NCBI GenBank assembly: GCA_034005165.1 | Contig: JAVEVE010000008.1 | Coordinates: 1-64,000, forward strand | Length of the DNA: 64,000 nt | Direction: 5' to 3' | Source of the DNA: UBA1573 sp034005165 | GTDB taxonomy: Bacteria > Pseudomonadota > Alphaproteobacteria > Micavibrionales > Micavibrionaceae | In this document: positions 17,379 through 25,623 of the stretch, one piece after another | How positions within the stretch are numbered: position 1 is the stretch's first letter | Layout of the letters: each line of letters opens with the position of its first letter | Program-made: the position numbers and the translations under genes | The notes under the pieces: model-generated | Database searches by the model: none | What the model was told of the DNA's origin: nothing | What the model saw: only the letters and a program-made list of their open reading frames with translations

Positions 17379-18713
17379 TTAGCTATTGAGTGTCAACGCC
17401 GGGGCGTTCGGATCAAGCGCAGGCTTTGTTGATGCAGATGCAACAACACTTGGTTTCTGTCCGGCAGACGCCACCGCAGGAGATGGAGATGTGATATCTC
17501 CTCCAGTCAATGCAATTTTCTGGGTATATTCCAGTGTCTCGACGTGCCATGCACTGCGTTTGGCAGTTCCCAACTGTGCGCGCCGATCCATGTTAAAGTC
17601 ATACCAGTCTTTAAAGGACACATCGGAAACATTCTTGCCAAGGCGCTCTGCGGCAAACTTGATAGATCCTCCTCCGCCGTTATAAGCGGCAAGAGCAAGA
17701 CGTTGATCTCCGTACTTATTGGTCAAGTGTGCCATCATTTGGGCGCCGGCATGAATAGATTTGATAGGGTCATTGAGATCAGAAAGAGTCTTAAGCCCGT
17801 ATTTACCCACCTTATCAGGCATCATTTGGGCAATTCCACGTGCACCCGCACCTGATTGTGCGTTGGGTTTAAAACGGGATTCTTGCCACAATTGGTTAGC
17901 GTACATATTCGGATCAATTCCGACTTTTCTAGCTTCCTCTTGTGCTAAAGCAACATAAGATGCGATTTTCTGATCTTTTTGAATGCGCTGGACCAAATCT
18001 GGCGCCAATGCTACAGGACCAGAATAGTCCACCATTTTGCCGTACTTGGAAAGCTCTTTGTCAATTGCATTTTGTTGGACTGAAGCCACATTAGTTTCTT
18101 CCAGCCGCGTCCTGGCGACACCTTTTCCATCGGCGCGTAAGAATCGGGTGATAGCTTCATCGCCAACAAAGTATCTATCGTTTTGATTGGATGCTCCATG
18201 AACACGCAGAACTTTAAGATTTGCAACGCGCGAGTCAGAAGTATCTGCATGAACCAGGTCTTCTTCCGAAACTTCACCCCTGCTGGTCAGCCAGTTATAA
18301 CTATTGCTTAAATAGGAATGCCCCTTAATAAGGCCTAAGGATTCCAGCATATCTTGCATATTTTCCAGCAGGGATTGTGTCCAAGCTGTAGCAAAAGCGC
18401 GCTCGCCGCGTTTGATTTTTTCTTGGTCTTCGTCCTCATCTGCAATTCCATCGCCATCGCTATCAACGTCATGTTTCATATATTTTAAAACATAATCACG
18501 TGTAGAAGAGCGGAAAGTTGCGTTTTCGGAGTGCCCGTTTTTAATAGATGTGACATCTGCATCTTTGCCGTTTTCGGCAATTTCTTTAAGCTCGTCTTCA
18601 TCTAAGGCATTCTGGGAAGAGAGGCCCAACATCATTTTCTGGAAAGCCGGATCGTGATCGGCTGCCAAACCTAGTGTTTCGTCTACTGTAGAAGAACGTT
18701 CATCTTTTTTCAC
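17379..18713 (-). CDS. Soluble lytic-transglycosylase (SLT) domain protein with Asp-rich calcium-type motif
   Basis: The SLT core is at about residues 265-345: NQLWQESRFKPNAQSGAGARGIAQMMP, with the catalytic Glu in QES (about residue 278), and LALAAYNGGGGSIKFA. SLT enzymes cleave peptidoglycan glycan strands to 1,6-anhydroMurNAc ends. At residues 82-96 the DVDSDGDGIADEDED motif is a DxDxDG calcium-loop pattern. There is no N-terminal signal peptide: the protein starts KKDERSSTVDE. It sits immediately downstream of flhA, and the FlgJ of this cluster lacks the hydrolase domain, so it is probably the muramidase that opens the wall for the rod, perhaps exported by the flagellar apparatus (inference). 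The GTG at 18713 is chosen because AAGGTG precedes it at proper spacing; a GTG at 18722 also exists. Confidence 0.85.
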   Translation of the reverse strand: MKKDERSSTVDETLGLAADHDPAFQKMMLGLSSQNALDEDELKEIAENGKDADVTSIKNGHSENATFRSSTRDYVLKYMKHDVDSDGDGIADEDEDQEKIKRGERAFATAWTQSLLENMQDMLESLGLIKGHSYLSNSYNWLTSRGEVSEEDLVHADTSDSRVANLKVLRVHGASNQNDRYFVGDEAITRFLRADGKGVARTRLEETNVASVQQNAIDKELSKYGKMVDYSGPVALAPDLVQRIQKDQKIASYVALAQEEARKVGIDPNMYANQLWQESRFKPNAQSGAGARGIAQMMPDKVGKYGLKTLSDLNDPIKSIHAGAQMMAHLTNKYGDQRLALAAYNGGGGSIKFAAERLGKNVSDVSFKDWYDFNMDRRAQLGTAKRSAWHVETLEYTQKIALTGGDITSPSPAVASAGQKPSVVASASTKPALDPNAPALTLNS

Positions 18714-18742
18714 GGGACACACCTTTTTTGTTAATTAAGCTC

Positions 18743-18772
18743 ATATTAGCTTATTTATGGTTAAAAAGTCAA
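18743..18772 (-). promoter_or_regulatory. Candidate sigma-70-type promoter of the transglycosylase gene
   Basis: On the minus strand TTGACT (18767-18772), an 18-base spacer and TAATAT (18743-18748). The predicted start would be about 20 bases before the GTG at 18713. A short GGCTTATATATAGCC dyad lies just upstream. Confidence 0.5.
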
Positions 18773-18918
18773 TATTTTCAGGTGGCTTATATATAGCCTT
18801 TAATATTTTGAAAGTAGGCAGAAAGTTCATGTTCAGAGTTGAGGAATATATGCCTATGAAAATGATGACTCCTTACTTTTAATAACGCAGAACCGCTTAT
18901 CATAAGTTATTACATTCA

Positions 18919-21021
18919 CTAGACTTGACCAACTGTCTTGATTTTGGCTTTTGCATGGATTTCGTTCTGGGACATGACAGAGGTCTGAGGGCGGAAGCGT
19001 TCGATCACAGACCTTACATAAGGGCGGATCAAGGGAGATGTTAGCAACACTGGGCTTTCACCGGTTTGAGCAAATTTATCAAATGTTTGACGCACGGATA
19101 CAATAAAATCTTGCAAGGCGGAGGGCGCCATTGCCAATTGTCGTTCTTCTCCACGTTCTCCGATCAGCGATTCAGCAAAGGCTTGTTCCCATTTTGGAGA
19201 GAGCGTAACGAGTGGCACATGACCATGTACATTGATATTGCTCTCGCAAATTTGGCGAGCCAGACGTGTGCGTACATGTTCGGTAATCATCATCACATTT
19301 TTGGTGTAGGTCGTTGCTTCCGCAACACCTTCAAGAATAGTCGCTAAATCACGTATGGAGACGCGTTCATTGACAAGGTTTTGGAGAACGCGCTGCAAGC
19401 CGCCAACAGATATTTGAGAAGGGATCACATCGCTGACCAGCTTTTGATAGTCTTTTGGAAGCTCGTCTAGCAGGCGCTGCGTTTCAGTATAGGAAAGCAG
19501 ATCTGCCATATTGTCTTTAATGACTTCGGTCAGGTGTGTTGTGATAACTGTTGCCGCATCGACAACTGTGTAGCCTTTAAAATGGGCTTCTTCACGATAG
19601 CGCTGATCAACCCACATAGCAGGAAGACCAAATGTTGGTTCGACAGTATTTTCACCCGGCAGAGAGATTGGTTCACCCGTTGGGTCCATACACAACAGCA
19701 TTCCGGGGCGAACTTCTCCGCGACCAGACTCAATTTCCTTGATCCTGACAACATAACTCCCCGCAGGCAATTGCAAGTTATCCTGAATACGCACACTTGG
19801 AAGTATATATCCCATCTCTTCTGCCAACTGACGCCGCAGCCCTTTGATCTGGTCAGGAAGTTTTACAGTACTCTCACTTCCCTGAACGAGCGGCAGTAGC
19901 GCATAGCCCAATTCGAGTCGGATAATGTCAATAGCAAGGGATTTTGAAATAGGGTCTTCTGCCGGCATAGCAGCTTGCGTTTCCGCATGTTGAAGAGCCA
20001 CAGCAGTTTCTTCACGCAATCTGTTTTGTTTGGCGGAGAAATATGATACGCCTCCGACAACTGCCGCCAATGCAGCGAATGGCAATAGAGGCATTCCCGG
20101 CAATAAGCCAATGACAAGAATTAAGCCTGATGCCATCGCAGTTGCACGCGGATAGCGACCGAATTGGTCCATCAGAGCTTCGTCTGCAGAAACTTCAACC
20201 CCTGCTTTGGATACCAGAAGGCCGGCTGCAACAGAAACAATCAGGGCAGGGATCTGGGAAACCAGACCATCACCTATAGTTAGCAAAGAATAATTATTTG
20301 CGGCTTCAGCCAAGGTTAAATCTTTTGAGGCTGTCCCGATAATAATCCCGCCCAGCAAGTTAATAAACGTAACCAGCAGGCCGGCAATCGCATCCCCGCG
20401 CACGAATTTCGCCGCACCGTCCATGGCCCCAAAGAACGTACTTTCTTGCTGAAGCTCGGCACGTTTCCTCTTGGCTTCCTCTTCTGTAATGAGACCGGCA
20501 GACAGGTCAGAGTCAATTGCCATTTGTTTACCGGGCATCGCGTCCAAAGAAAAGCGGGCGGCCACTTCGGCAATACGACCGGAACCTTTGGTAATAACGA
20601 TAAAATTTACAATCACCAGAATAGCAAACACAATTCCGCCGACGACATAATTCCCTTGGATCATAAAGACCCCGAAAGCCTCGATCACACGGCCAGCAGC
20701 ATCATGACCTTTATCACCTTCGGAAAGGATCAGACGCGTTGACGCTAGGTTTAGCCCCAGACGCAAAGCTGTCGAAATCAGTAGAATGGTCGGGAATGTT
20801 GAAAACTCCAGAGGGCGTTTGATGAACAGAGTAATCATCAAAATCATCACGGAAAATGTAATCGAGATCGATAATCCCATATCCACCAGAACTGGAGGCA
20901 TTGGAACCAGCATGAACATCAGGATGATGATAATACCCAGCGCCAAGGCTACATCTCCGCGAAGAATGCTCTTCATCGCGGACTTGCCTGTGATTCCCTG
21001 TAATGCTGGCGGACTGGCCAT
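18919..21021 (-). CDS. flhA: Flagellar export gate protein FlhA
   Basis: Major membrane component and cytoplasmic substrate platform of the flagellar type III secretion gate. The 700-aa protein begins with a membrane half (eight helices expected, residues about 20-330) that includes the FHIPEP-like conserved stretch FPTILLISTALRLGLNLASTR and the loop with the RFSLDAMPGKQMAIDSDLSAG motif. The C-terminal cytoplasmic half (about 360-700) contains DAATVITTHLTEVIKDN and QTFDKF. Length is normal. It lies downstream of flbD with a 330-base gap and upstream of the SLT gene. Confidence 0.97.
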   Translation of the reverse strand: MASPPALQGITGKSAMKSILRGDVALALGIIIILMFMLVPMPPVLVDMGLSISITFSVMILMITLFIKRPLEFSTFPTILLISTALRLGLNLASTRLILSEGDKGHDAAGRVIEAFGVFMIQGNYVVGGIVFAILVIVNFIVITKGSGRIAEVAARFSLDAMPGKQMAIDSDLSAGLITEEEAKRKRAELQQESTFFGAMDGAAKFVRGDAIAGLLVTFINLLGGIIIGTASKDLTLAEAANNYSLLTIGDGLVSQIPALIVSVAAGLLVSKAGVEVSADEALMDQFGRYPRATAMASGLILVIGLLPGMPLLPFAALAAVVGGVSYFSAKQNRLREETAVALQHAETQAAMPAEDPISKSLAIDIIRLELGYALLPLVQGSESTVKLPDQIKGLRRQLAEEMGYILPSVRIQDNLQLPAGSYVVRIKEIESGRGEVRPGMLLCMDPTGEPISLPGENTVEPTFGLPAMWVDQRYREEAHFKGYTVVDAATVITTHLTEVIKDNMADLLSYTETQRLLDELPKDYQKLVSDVIPSQISVGGLQRVLQNLVNERVSIRDLATILEGVAEATTYTKNVMMITEHVRTRLARQICESNINVHGHVPLVTLSPKWEQAFAESLIGERGEERQLAMAPSALQDFIVSVRQTFDKFAQTGESPVLLTSPLIRPYVRSVIERFRPQTSVMSQNEIHAKAKIKTVGQV

Positions 21022-21128
21022 AGAGTTATGAGATACCCGTTTGATTCTATTTATATCTTTGCATTTTACCTATATTCCGCAAGAGGAGCAATCAAATGCT
21101 TGGCCATTGACATATTGTTAGAATCTGA

Positions 21129-21317
21129 TTTGGAACCAATCGAAAAGAGGTAGATGAGTACGACAGACTCAATACAACTCAGCATTAGTCTATATGTTCA
21201 CAGCGCATCGAAAATGAACAAGAATATGAAATGGATAAGAAATATAAACAGGGGGAACTCCCTAAAGGCTATGGCGAAGAAGATATGCGAGCGTTGCTTC
21301 TGGAGTTTTATGATTAG
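21129..21317 (+). pseudogene. Possible decayed small gene between flhA and flbD
   Basis: One plus-strand frame reads as a coherent, highly charged sequence interrupted by a single TAG at 21186-21188: NRKEVDEYDRLNTTQH, stop, then ENEQEYEMDKKYKQGELPKG and YGEEDMRALLLEFYD ending at TAG 21317. Composition is protein-like in this frame. A separate ATG at 21154, with AAGAGG before it, opens a different frame that does not look protein-like. An ORF of 28 codons could start at the ATG at 21231. The region may be a degenerate remnant or a short gene; support is weak. Confidence 0.3.
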
Positions 21318-21350
21318 CCTTTTACCAATAACAAATAACACCCAAATGCA

Positions 21351-22727
21351 TTAAGCTTCAGGAATATCCAAACCTTCGTCACGATACTGTGCAAGCTTGT
21401 TCCGAAGTGTACGGATAGAAATTCCCAGAATATTGGCCGCATGCGTCCGGTTTCCCAAACAATGATCCAGTGTGTTCAAAATCATCTGACGTTCGACTTC
21501 TGCAATAGTCCTCCCGACAAGCATCTCGACAGCACCTTCGTTTTTAACAACAGTTTGGGGGGGAGCGGTTGATACACTGGCAGGATCAGGTGCTTTTGTA
21601 GCTGGTGTAGCCTGAGCTGTATGGCTAGCCATTCCAGCAATATGAACAGCATCAGCTTCGATTTCGTCTTGCATTGACATCAGAACTGCGCGGTGCATTG
21701 TATTTTCAAGCTCGCGAATATTTCCACGCCAATGATGGTTAGCTATTTTGGAGGCGGCTTCGGCAGAAATTTTCTTCTTATCAATTCCGTTTTGCTCAGA
21801 GAATTTATCAACAAAGAATTGGGAGAGCTGCGCCAAATCTGTTTTGCGTTCGCGTAGTGATGGCAGTCGAATATTCACAACATTTAAACGGAAATAAAGG
21901 TCTTCGCGGAACTCACCTTTATTAACAGACTCTTCCAAATTGCGATTGGATGTTGCAATAATCCGTACATCAACCTTTACGGCATCATTGCTGCCGATAC
22001 GGGTAATCTCACGTTCCTGAATAGCGCGCAATAACTTGGCTTGTAGAAGAGGGTGCATTTCTGAAACTTCATCCATCAACAACGTGCCGCCATTAGCTTC
22101 TTCAAATTTTCCCAATCGACGCCCAACCGCTCCTGTAAACGCACCTTTCTCGTGGCCGAATAATTCGGATTCCAAAAGATTTTCAGGAATAGCCGCGCAG
22201 TTAACAGCAATAAAAGGACCAGATACACGTTTTGACTTGCGGTGGATATAGCGGGACATAACTTCCTTACCGGTTCCGCTTTCACCAGTGATAAGAACCG
22301 TGGCTTCTGATGGGGCAATCTTGTCAGCCATAGTTACAACAGATTTCATCGCGGGATCTCCCGCTATCATATTATTATTCTCTTCTGTAACGGCTTCGAT
22401 AACAGCAGCAATCAACTCAGCATCTGGCGGCAGTGGAATATACTCTTTGGCACCTTCCTGAATGGCTTTTACAGCCGAACGTGCATCAGATCCGATTCCA
22501 CAGGCAACGACAGGCACATGAATACGCTCTTCCTTGAGGGCCTTTATAAATTCGCCGATTTTCTGTTTGACATCGATCATCACAAGATCTGCACCTTTGC
22601 CGTTCCGCAAAGCCCCGAGAGCTTGCTCAGCATCCTCACAATGGATAACTTTGGCGCCACGTTGCAAAGCAATTTTGCCTGCCGCAGAAATATACCCTTC
22701 CAATTGTCCGATGATCATTAAGCGCAT
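21351..22727 (-). CDS. flbD: Sigma-54-dependent flagellar transcriptional regulator FlbD
   Basis: Activator of sigma-54 flagellar promoters. Domains in order: a receiver-like domain (residues 1-115) that lacks the usual acidic pair near residue 8 (it starts MRLMIIGQLEGYI) although an Asp remains in LVMIDVKQ; an AAA+ domain with Walker A GESGTGKE, the sigma-54 contact loop GAFTGA, Walker B GGTLLMDEV and the arginine finger region; and a Fis-type helix-turn-helix at the C terminus (ANILGISIRTLRNKLAQYRD). The degenerate receiver is the known FlbD trait, where FliX rather than phosphorylation sets activity. fliX and four -24/-12 promoters are in this window. Confidence 0.94.
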   Translation of the reverse strand: MRLMIIGQLEGYISAAGKIALQRGAKVIHCEDAEQALGALRNGKGADLVMIDVKQKIGEFIKALKEERIHVPVVACGIGSDARSAVKAIQEGAKEYIPLPPDAELIAAVIEAVTEENNNMIAGDPAMKSVVTMADKIAPSEATVLITGESGTGKEVMSRYIHRKSKRVSGPFIAVNCAAIPENLLESELFGHEKGAFTGAVGRRLGKFEEANGGTLLMDEVSEMHPLLQAKLLRAIQEREITRIGSNDAVKVDVRIIATSNRNLEESVNKGEFREDLYFRLNVVNIRLPSLRERKTDLAQLSQFFVDKFSEQNGIDKKKISAEAASKIANHHWRGNIRELENTMHRAVLMSMQDEIEADAVHIAGMASHTAQATPATKAPDPASVSTAPPQTVVKNEGAVEMLVGRTIAEVERQMILNTLDHCLGNRTHAANILGISIRTLRNKLAQYRDEGLDIPEA

Positions 22728-22934
22728 AGAATACAGATTCCTTATTTTTCATTATGATAGGGCATGCCTCCTGATTTTCCAAGGGGAGATGAGGAAAAGA
22801 AACTGTATTGTTAACATAAAAATGTATCTTTTTGTTGTGTCAAATGTTGAATCTGACTATCCAAAATCCGAGCAGGATAATAGCTAACATCACTAATCCA
22901 CTCATATACCCCGATAGTATCAGGTTCTACTCTA

Positions 22935-23054
22935 ATGAGTAGTTCCTCTAATCATACGCAAAAAAAACAACAGGTTTTCGAGAGAATGAATAGCTACATA
23001 TACAGGGAAGTTCTGGGGATCGCACGCAGAGTTATTGCTCTACAGGAGGGCTAA
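22935..23054 (+). CDS. Possible 39-aa ORF antisense to the end of the secreted-protein gene
   Basis: ATG to TAA ORF reading MSSSSNHTQKKQQVFERMNS then YIYREVLGIARRVIALQEG. The composition is plausible (basic, helical second half). No strong ribosome-binding site precedes it, and its last 23 bases overlap the convergent 140-aa gene. It lies in the otherwise empty 300-base stretch upstream of flbD on the opposite strand. Low confidence. Confidence 0.2.
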   Translation: MSSSSNHTQKKQQVFERMNSYIYREVLGIARRVIALQEG

Positions 23055-23454
23055 GAGAAAAAGGAACTTCCGTACAAACAGAATTCTGACAGATGAGAGA
23101 CGGGGGGAGCGCTGCCTCGCAAGTTCCCATCATATTATTCTGCTGGTTCAATTTTTGATCAATTTTATTATAGCTCTCTACCAGAGACTCTAATCTCGTG
23201 CCATCCGTACTGAGTGTTGAGTAGAAAAGGTAGGAACGAAAACCGCCACATGGCTTATTCCCGTATCCAGTGATATGGCACTGGATAGCTACTTCACAGT
23301 TTTGTGGCACTTCCAATATTTTATGAATTTCTGCTTCAAGAAGTCTCATTTCATCTTCGAGGGACAGAACACTATCTGCCAGAGTATGAGCTGGCGCAAG
23401 ACAGATTGTCAGCATAGCTAGAAGGCTGAAAGGCATGACCTGAGCAAAGTGCAT
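23032..23454 (-). CDS. Hypothetical secreted cysteine-rich protein
   Basis: I do not recognise this protein. From the ATG at 23454 it is 140 aa with a typical Sec signal peptide (MPFSLLAMLTICLAPAHTLA then ADSVL). The mature part has six cysteines (NCEVAIQCHI, PCGGF, GTCEAAL, LICQNSVC), suggesting disulfides in the periplasm. The segment around VLSLEDEMRLLEAEIHKIL is probably a coiled coil. In-frame extension to a TTG at 23478, which abuts the fliN stop, is possible. It sits at the end of the fliF-fliG-fliH-fliN operon, so a flagellar periplasmic role is possible but unproven. Confidence 0.7.
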   Translation of the reverse strand: MHFAQVMPFSLLAMLTICLAPAHTLADSVLSLEDEMRLLEAEIHKILEVPQNCEVAIQCHITGYGNKPCGGFRSYLFYSTLSTDGTRLESLVESYNKIDQKLNQQNNMMGTCEAALPPSLICQNSVCTEVPFSLSPPVEQ

Positions 23455-23478
23455 GAACAATAGCGGTTTCTTTGCCAA

Positions 23479-23835
23479 TCAGCTTTGTTCGGACTTGACA
23501 ATCTCTGTCATGGTAATCCCCAATCGGTCTTCTACAACAACAACTTCACCACGGGCAACTAGGCGGTTGTTCACGTAGATATCAATGGATTCGCCGACCT
23601 TACGGTCAAGTTCAATCACGGCGCCGCGGCCCAATTTCAATAATTGTGAAACTTTCATGGAAGAGCGCCCCAACACAGCAGAAATCTGTACGGGAATATC
23701 ATAAATCGCCGTGACATCACTTGCCATCGGTTCGCCATAGTCAAAAGGATTTTCCTCCGCCGGAATTCCTTGCGATTCAATCTCATTCAGATCAAAATCC
23801 GTTGCTCCTGCATCAGGATTTTCTGGATCGGTCAT
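23479..23835 (-). CDS. fliN: Flagellar motor switch protein FliN
   Basis: C-ring component that forms the base of the switch with FliM. The SpoA domain (about residues 40-115) is clear: IYDIPVQISAVLGRSSMKVSQLLKLGRGAVIELDRKVGESIDIYVNNRLVARGEVVVVEDRLGITMTEIV. An acidic tail of about 35 residues (NPDAGATDFDLNEIES) precedes it. At 118 aa the length is normal. Its ATG overlaps the fliH TGA by four bases, so fliF-fliG-fliH-fliN are one operon. Confidence 0.95.
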   Translation of the reverse strand: MTDPENPDAGATDFDLNEIESQGIPAEENPFDYGEPMASDVTAIYDIPVQISAVLGRSSMKVSQLLKLGRGAVIELDRKVGESIDIYVNNRLVARGEVVVVEDRLGITMTEIVKSEQS

Positions 23836-24551
23836 TGATCTTCTCCTTTATTCTCTTCATCGTGTACGGGTGTGTCACTGGCCTTAAGAGGGTTTTCGAC
23901 ACCGCCTGATTCGTTATTTTGACTTTTTTGAGGCAAAGGAGCAAGCATATCTTCAATGGCGGCAACAATCGCCCCCACTAAAGCATCCTGTTCACGAAGC
24001 GCACCGCCATTCTCCCAATGCATCCTACAGCTTCCCGCGTTCAAGTCATCCCGTCCATTCAGAACAAGGCGACCGTTAGAAGACTCAATCAATAAGGAAA
24101 TCTGGGCGCGAATATCTTCTAGATCTGCATTCGGGACGTCAATAATAATCTTTGCGCGATCTTGCAGATCAACCACATCACGAATGACCTGAATGACTTC
24201 GTCAATACTGTGTTTTGCCGAAAATGACGGAAAGACTCTCGAGAAAATAGTACGAGCGATATGAAGGGCTTCCTCTTCAAATCTCTTTTCGCGCATTTGC
24301 TCTGCAAGAACTAGAGATCTGATTTGGTCATTTAATCCGGAGACTTGTGATGCAATATATTGCTCCCGGCTAACGCGGGCCTCCTCAAAGGCCTCTTCAC
24401 GACCTTTAAGATATCCTTCACGTTCGGCAGATTCCATTTCATCAAGAGAAAACACGGGCGGTGGGGGCGGTAAATCAGGATCAACTTCCGGCTTCCTCCC
24501 ACTGTCAAAATTATTCAGATCAAATAGATATTTTTTTCGTTCGTTAGACAC
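23832..24551 (-). CDS. fliH: Flagellar assembly protein FliH
   Basis: Regulator of the FliI ATPase and of export. It has the family's layout: an N-terminal acidic and proline region (VDPDLPPPPPVFSLDEME), a coiled coil of about residues 45-100 (GREEAFEEARVSREQYIASQ) and a C-terminal FliH/YscL-type domain (HIARTIFSRVFPSF, RAKIIIDVPNADLEDIRAQI). At 239 aa it fits. Position between fliG and fliN, as flbE in Caulobacter, supports the call, which otherwise rests on modest sequence similarity. Confidence 0.82.
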   Translation of the reverse strand: MSNERKKYLFDLNNFDSGRKPEVDPDLPPPPPVFSLDEMESAEREGYLKGREEAFEEARVSREQYIASQVSGLNDQIRSLVLAEQMREKRFEEEALHIARTIFSRVFPSFSAKHSIDEVIQVIRDVVDLQDRAKIIIDVPNADLEDIRAQISLLIESSNGRLVLNGRDDLNAGSCRMHWENGGALREQDALVGAIVAAIEDMLAPLPQKSQNNESGGVENPLKASDTPVHDEENKGEDQ

Positions 24552-24600
24552 CTGAGCCCCAAATTATAATATGGACGCAATCAAACAGGATCATTCCCGT

Positions 24601-25623
24601 TTAGTAGATCATTGCGTCTTCATCGTTATTTCCTTTTGCCAGAACAATCTCGCCGCGGGCTTCCAGATCTTTTGCCACATTGACAATATATTGTTGCGCT
24701 TCTTCTACTTCTTTAAGGCGAACCGGTCCCATAGCAGCCATGTCCTCTTTCATAATTTTTGCAGCGCGCTCGGACATATTTGAGAAGAATAGGTCCTTGA
24801 GAGTGTCTGTGGCACCTTTCAGGGCAATCGGCAGCTTATCCTTATCCGCAGCGCGAATAACTGTCTGAACAGATGTCGGATCAAGATTACTAAGGTCCTC
24901 AAATGTAAACATCAAGGCGCGTATTTTTTCGGCAGCATCCGGAGCAGTCTCTTCTAAAGAACCCATAATACGGCTCTCGACGGCTCGTTCCAGATTGTTG
25001 AATATTTCCGCCATAAGTTCGTGTGAATCGCGGCGTGTTGTTTTTGCAAGGTTAGCCATGAATTCAACACGCAATGTTTTTTCAACATCATCCAAGACAT
25101 CTTTCTGGATGGCTTCCATGCGCAGCATACGGTGAATAACTTCCAGAGAGAATCCCTCCGGCAACAGGGCAAGTACACGGGCTGCGTGGTCCGTAGAAAT
25201 TTTGGATAAAACTACAGCGACAGTTTGGGGGTACTCTTTTTGTAGGAAGTTGGCGAGAATTTCCTCATTTACGTTTCCGAGTTTTTCCCACATTGTCCGA
25301 CCAGCTGGGCCACGAATTTCTTCCATGATCGCGCCGATTTTGTCTTTGTTTAGTCCTGCCTTCGCCAGCAAGCGTTCTGTGCTTTCGAATGTTCCGACTA
25401 AGGAGCTGCTCGACGACATTTGTTCGGCAAACTCCATAAACAGGCGTTCGACAACGGATGAGCTAACACGCCCTAGGTTTGCCATGGTCTGGGAAATTTC
25501 AAGAATTTCATCCTCATCCATATTTTGGAAGATGCGGGCTGTGTGCTCTTCACCAAGGGATAAAAGGAAGATAGCTGCCTTCTCTATACCGGATAATGTT
25601 CTATAATCTTCTTTTACGCGCAT
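24601..25623 (-). CDS. fliG: Flagellar motor switch protein FliG
   Basis: Rotor component that meets the stator. The 340-aa protein shows the N-terminal FliF-binding domain (GIEKAAIFLLSLGEEHTARIFQNM), the middle domain with QTVAVVLSKISTDHAARVLALLPE (an EHPQT-region variant, EYPQT here) and the C-terminal domain (MFTFEDLSNLDPTSVQTVIRAADKDKLPIALKGA) carrying charged torque residues. Length is normal. Its start follows the fliF stop directly. Confidence 0.97.
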   Translation of the reverse strand: MRVKEDYRTLSGIEKAAIFLLSLGEEHTARIFQNMDEDEILEISQTMANLGRVSSSVVERLFMEFAEQMSSSSSLVGTFESTERLLAKAGLNKDKIGAIMEEIRGPAGRTMWEKLGNVNEEILANFLQKEYPQTVAVVLSKISTDHAARVLALLPEGFSLEVIHRMLRMEAIQKDVLDDVEKTLRVEFMANLAKTTRRDSHELMAEIFNNLERAVESRIMGSLEETAPDAAEKIRALMFTFEDLSNLDPTSVQTVIRAADKDKLPIALKGATDTLKDLFFSNMSERAAKIMKEDMAAMGPVRLKEVEEAQQYIVNVAKDLEARGEIVLAKGNNDEDAMIY

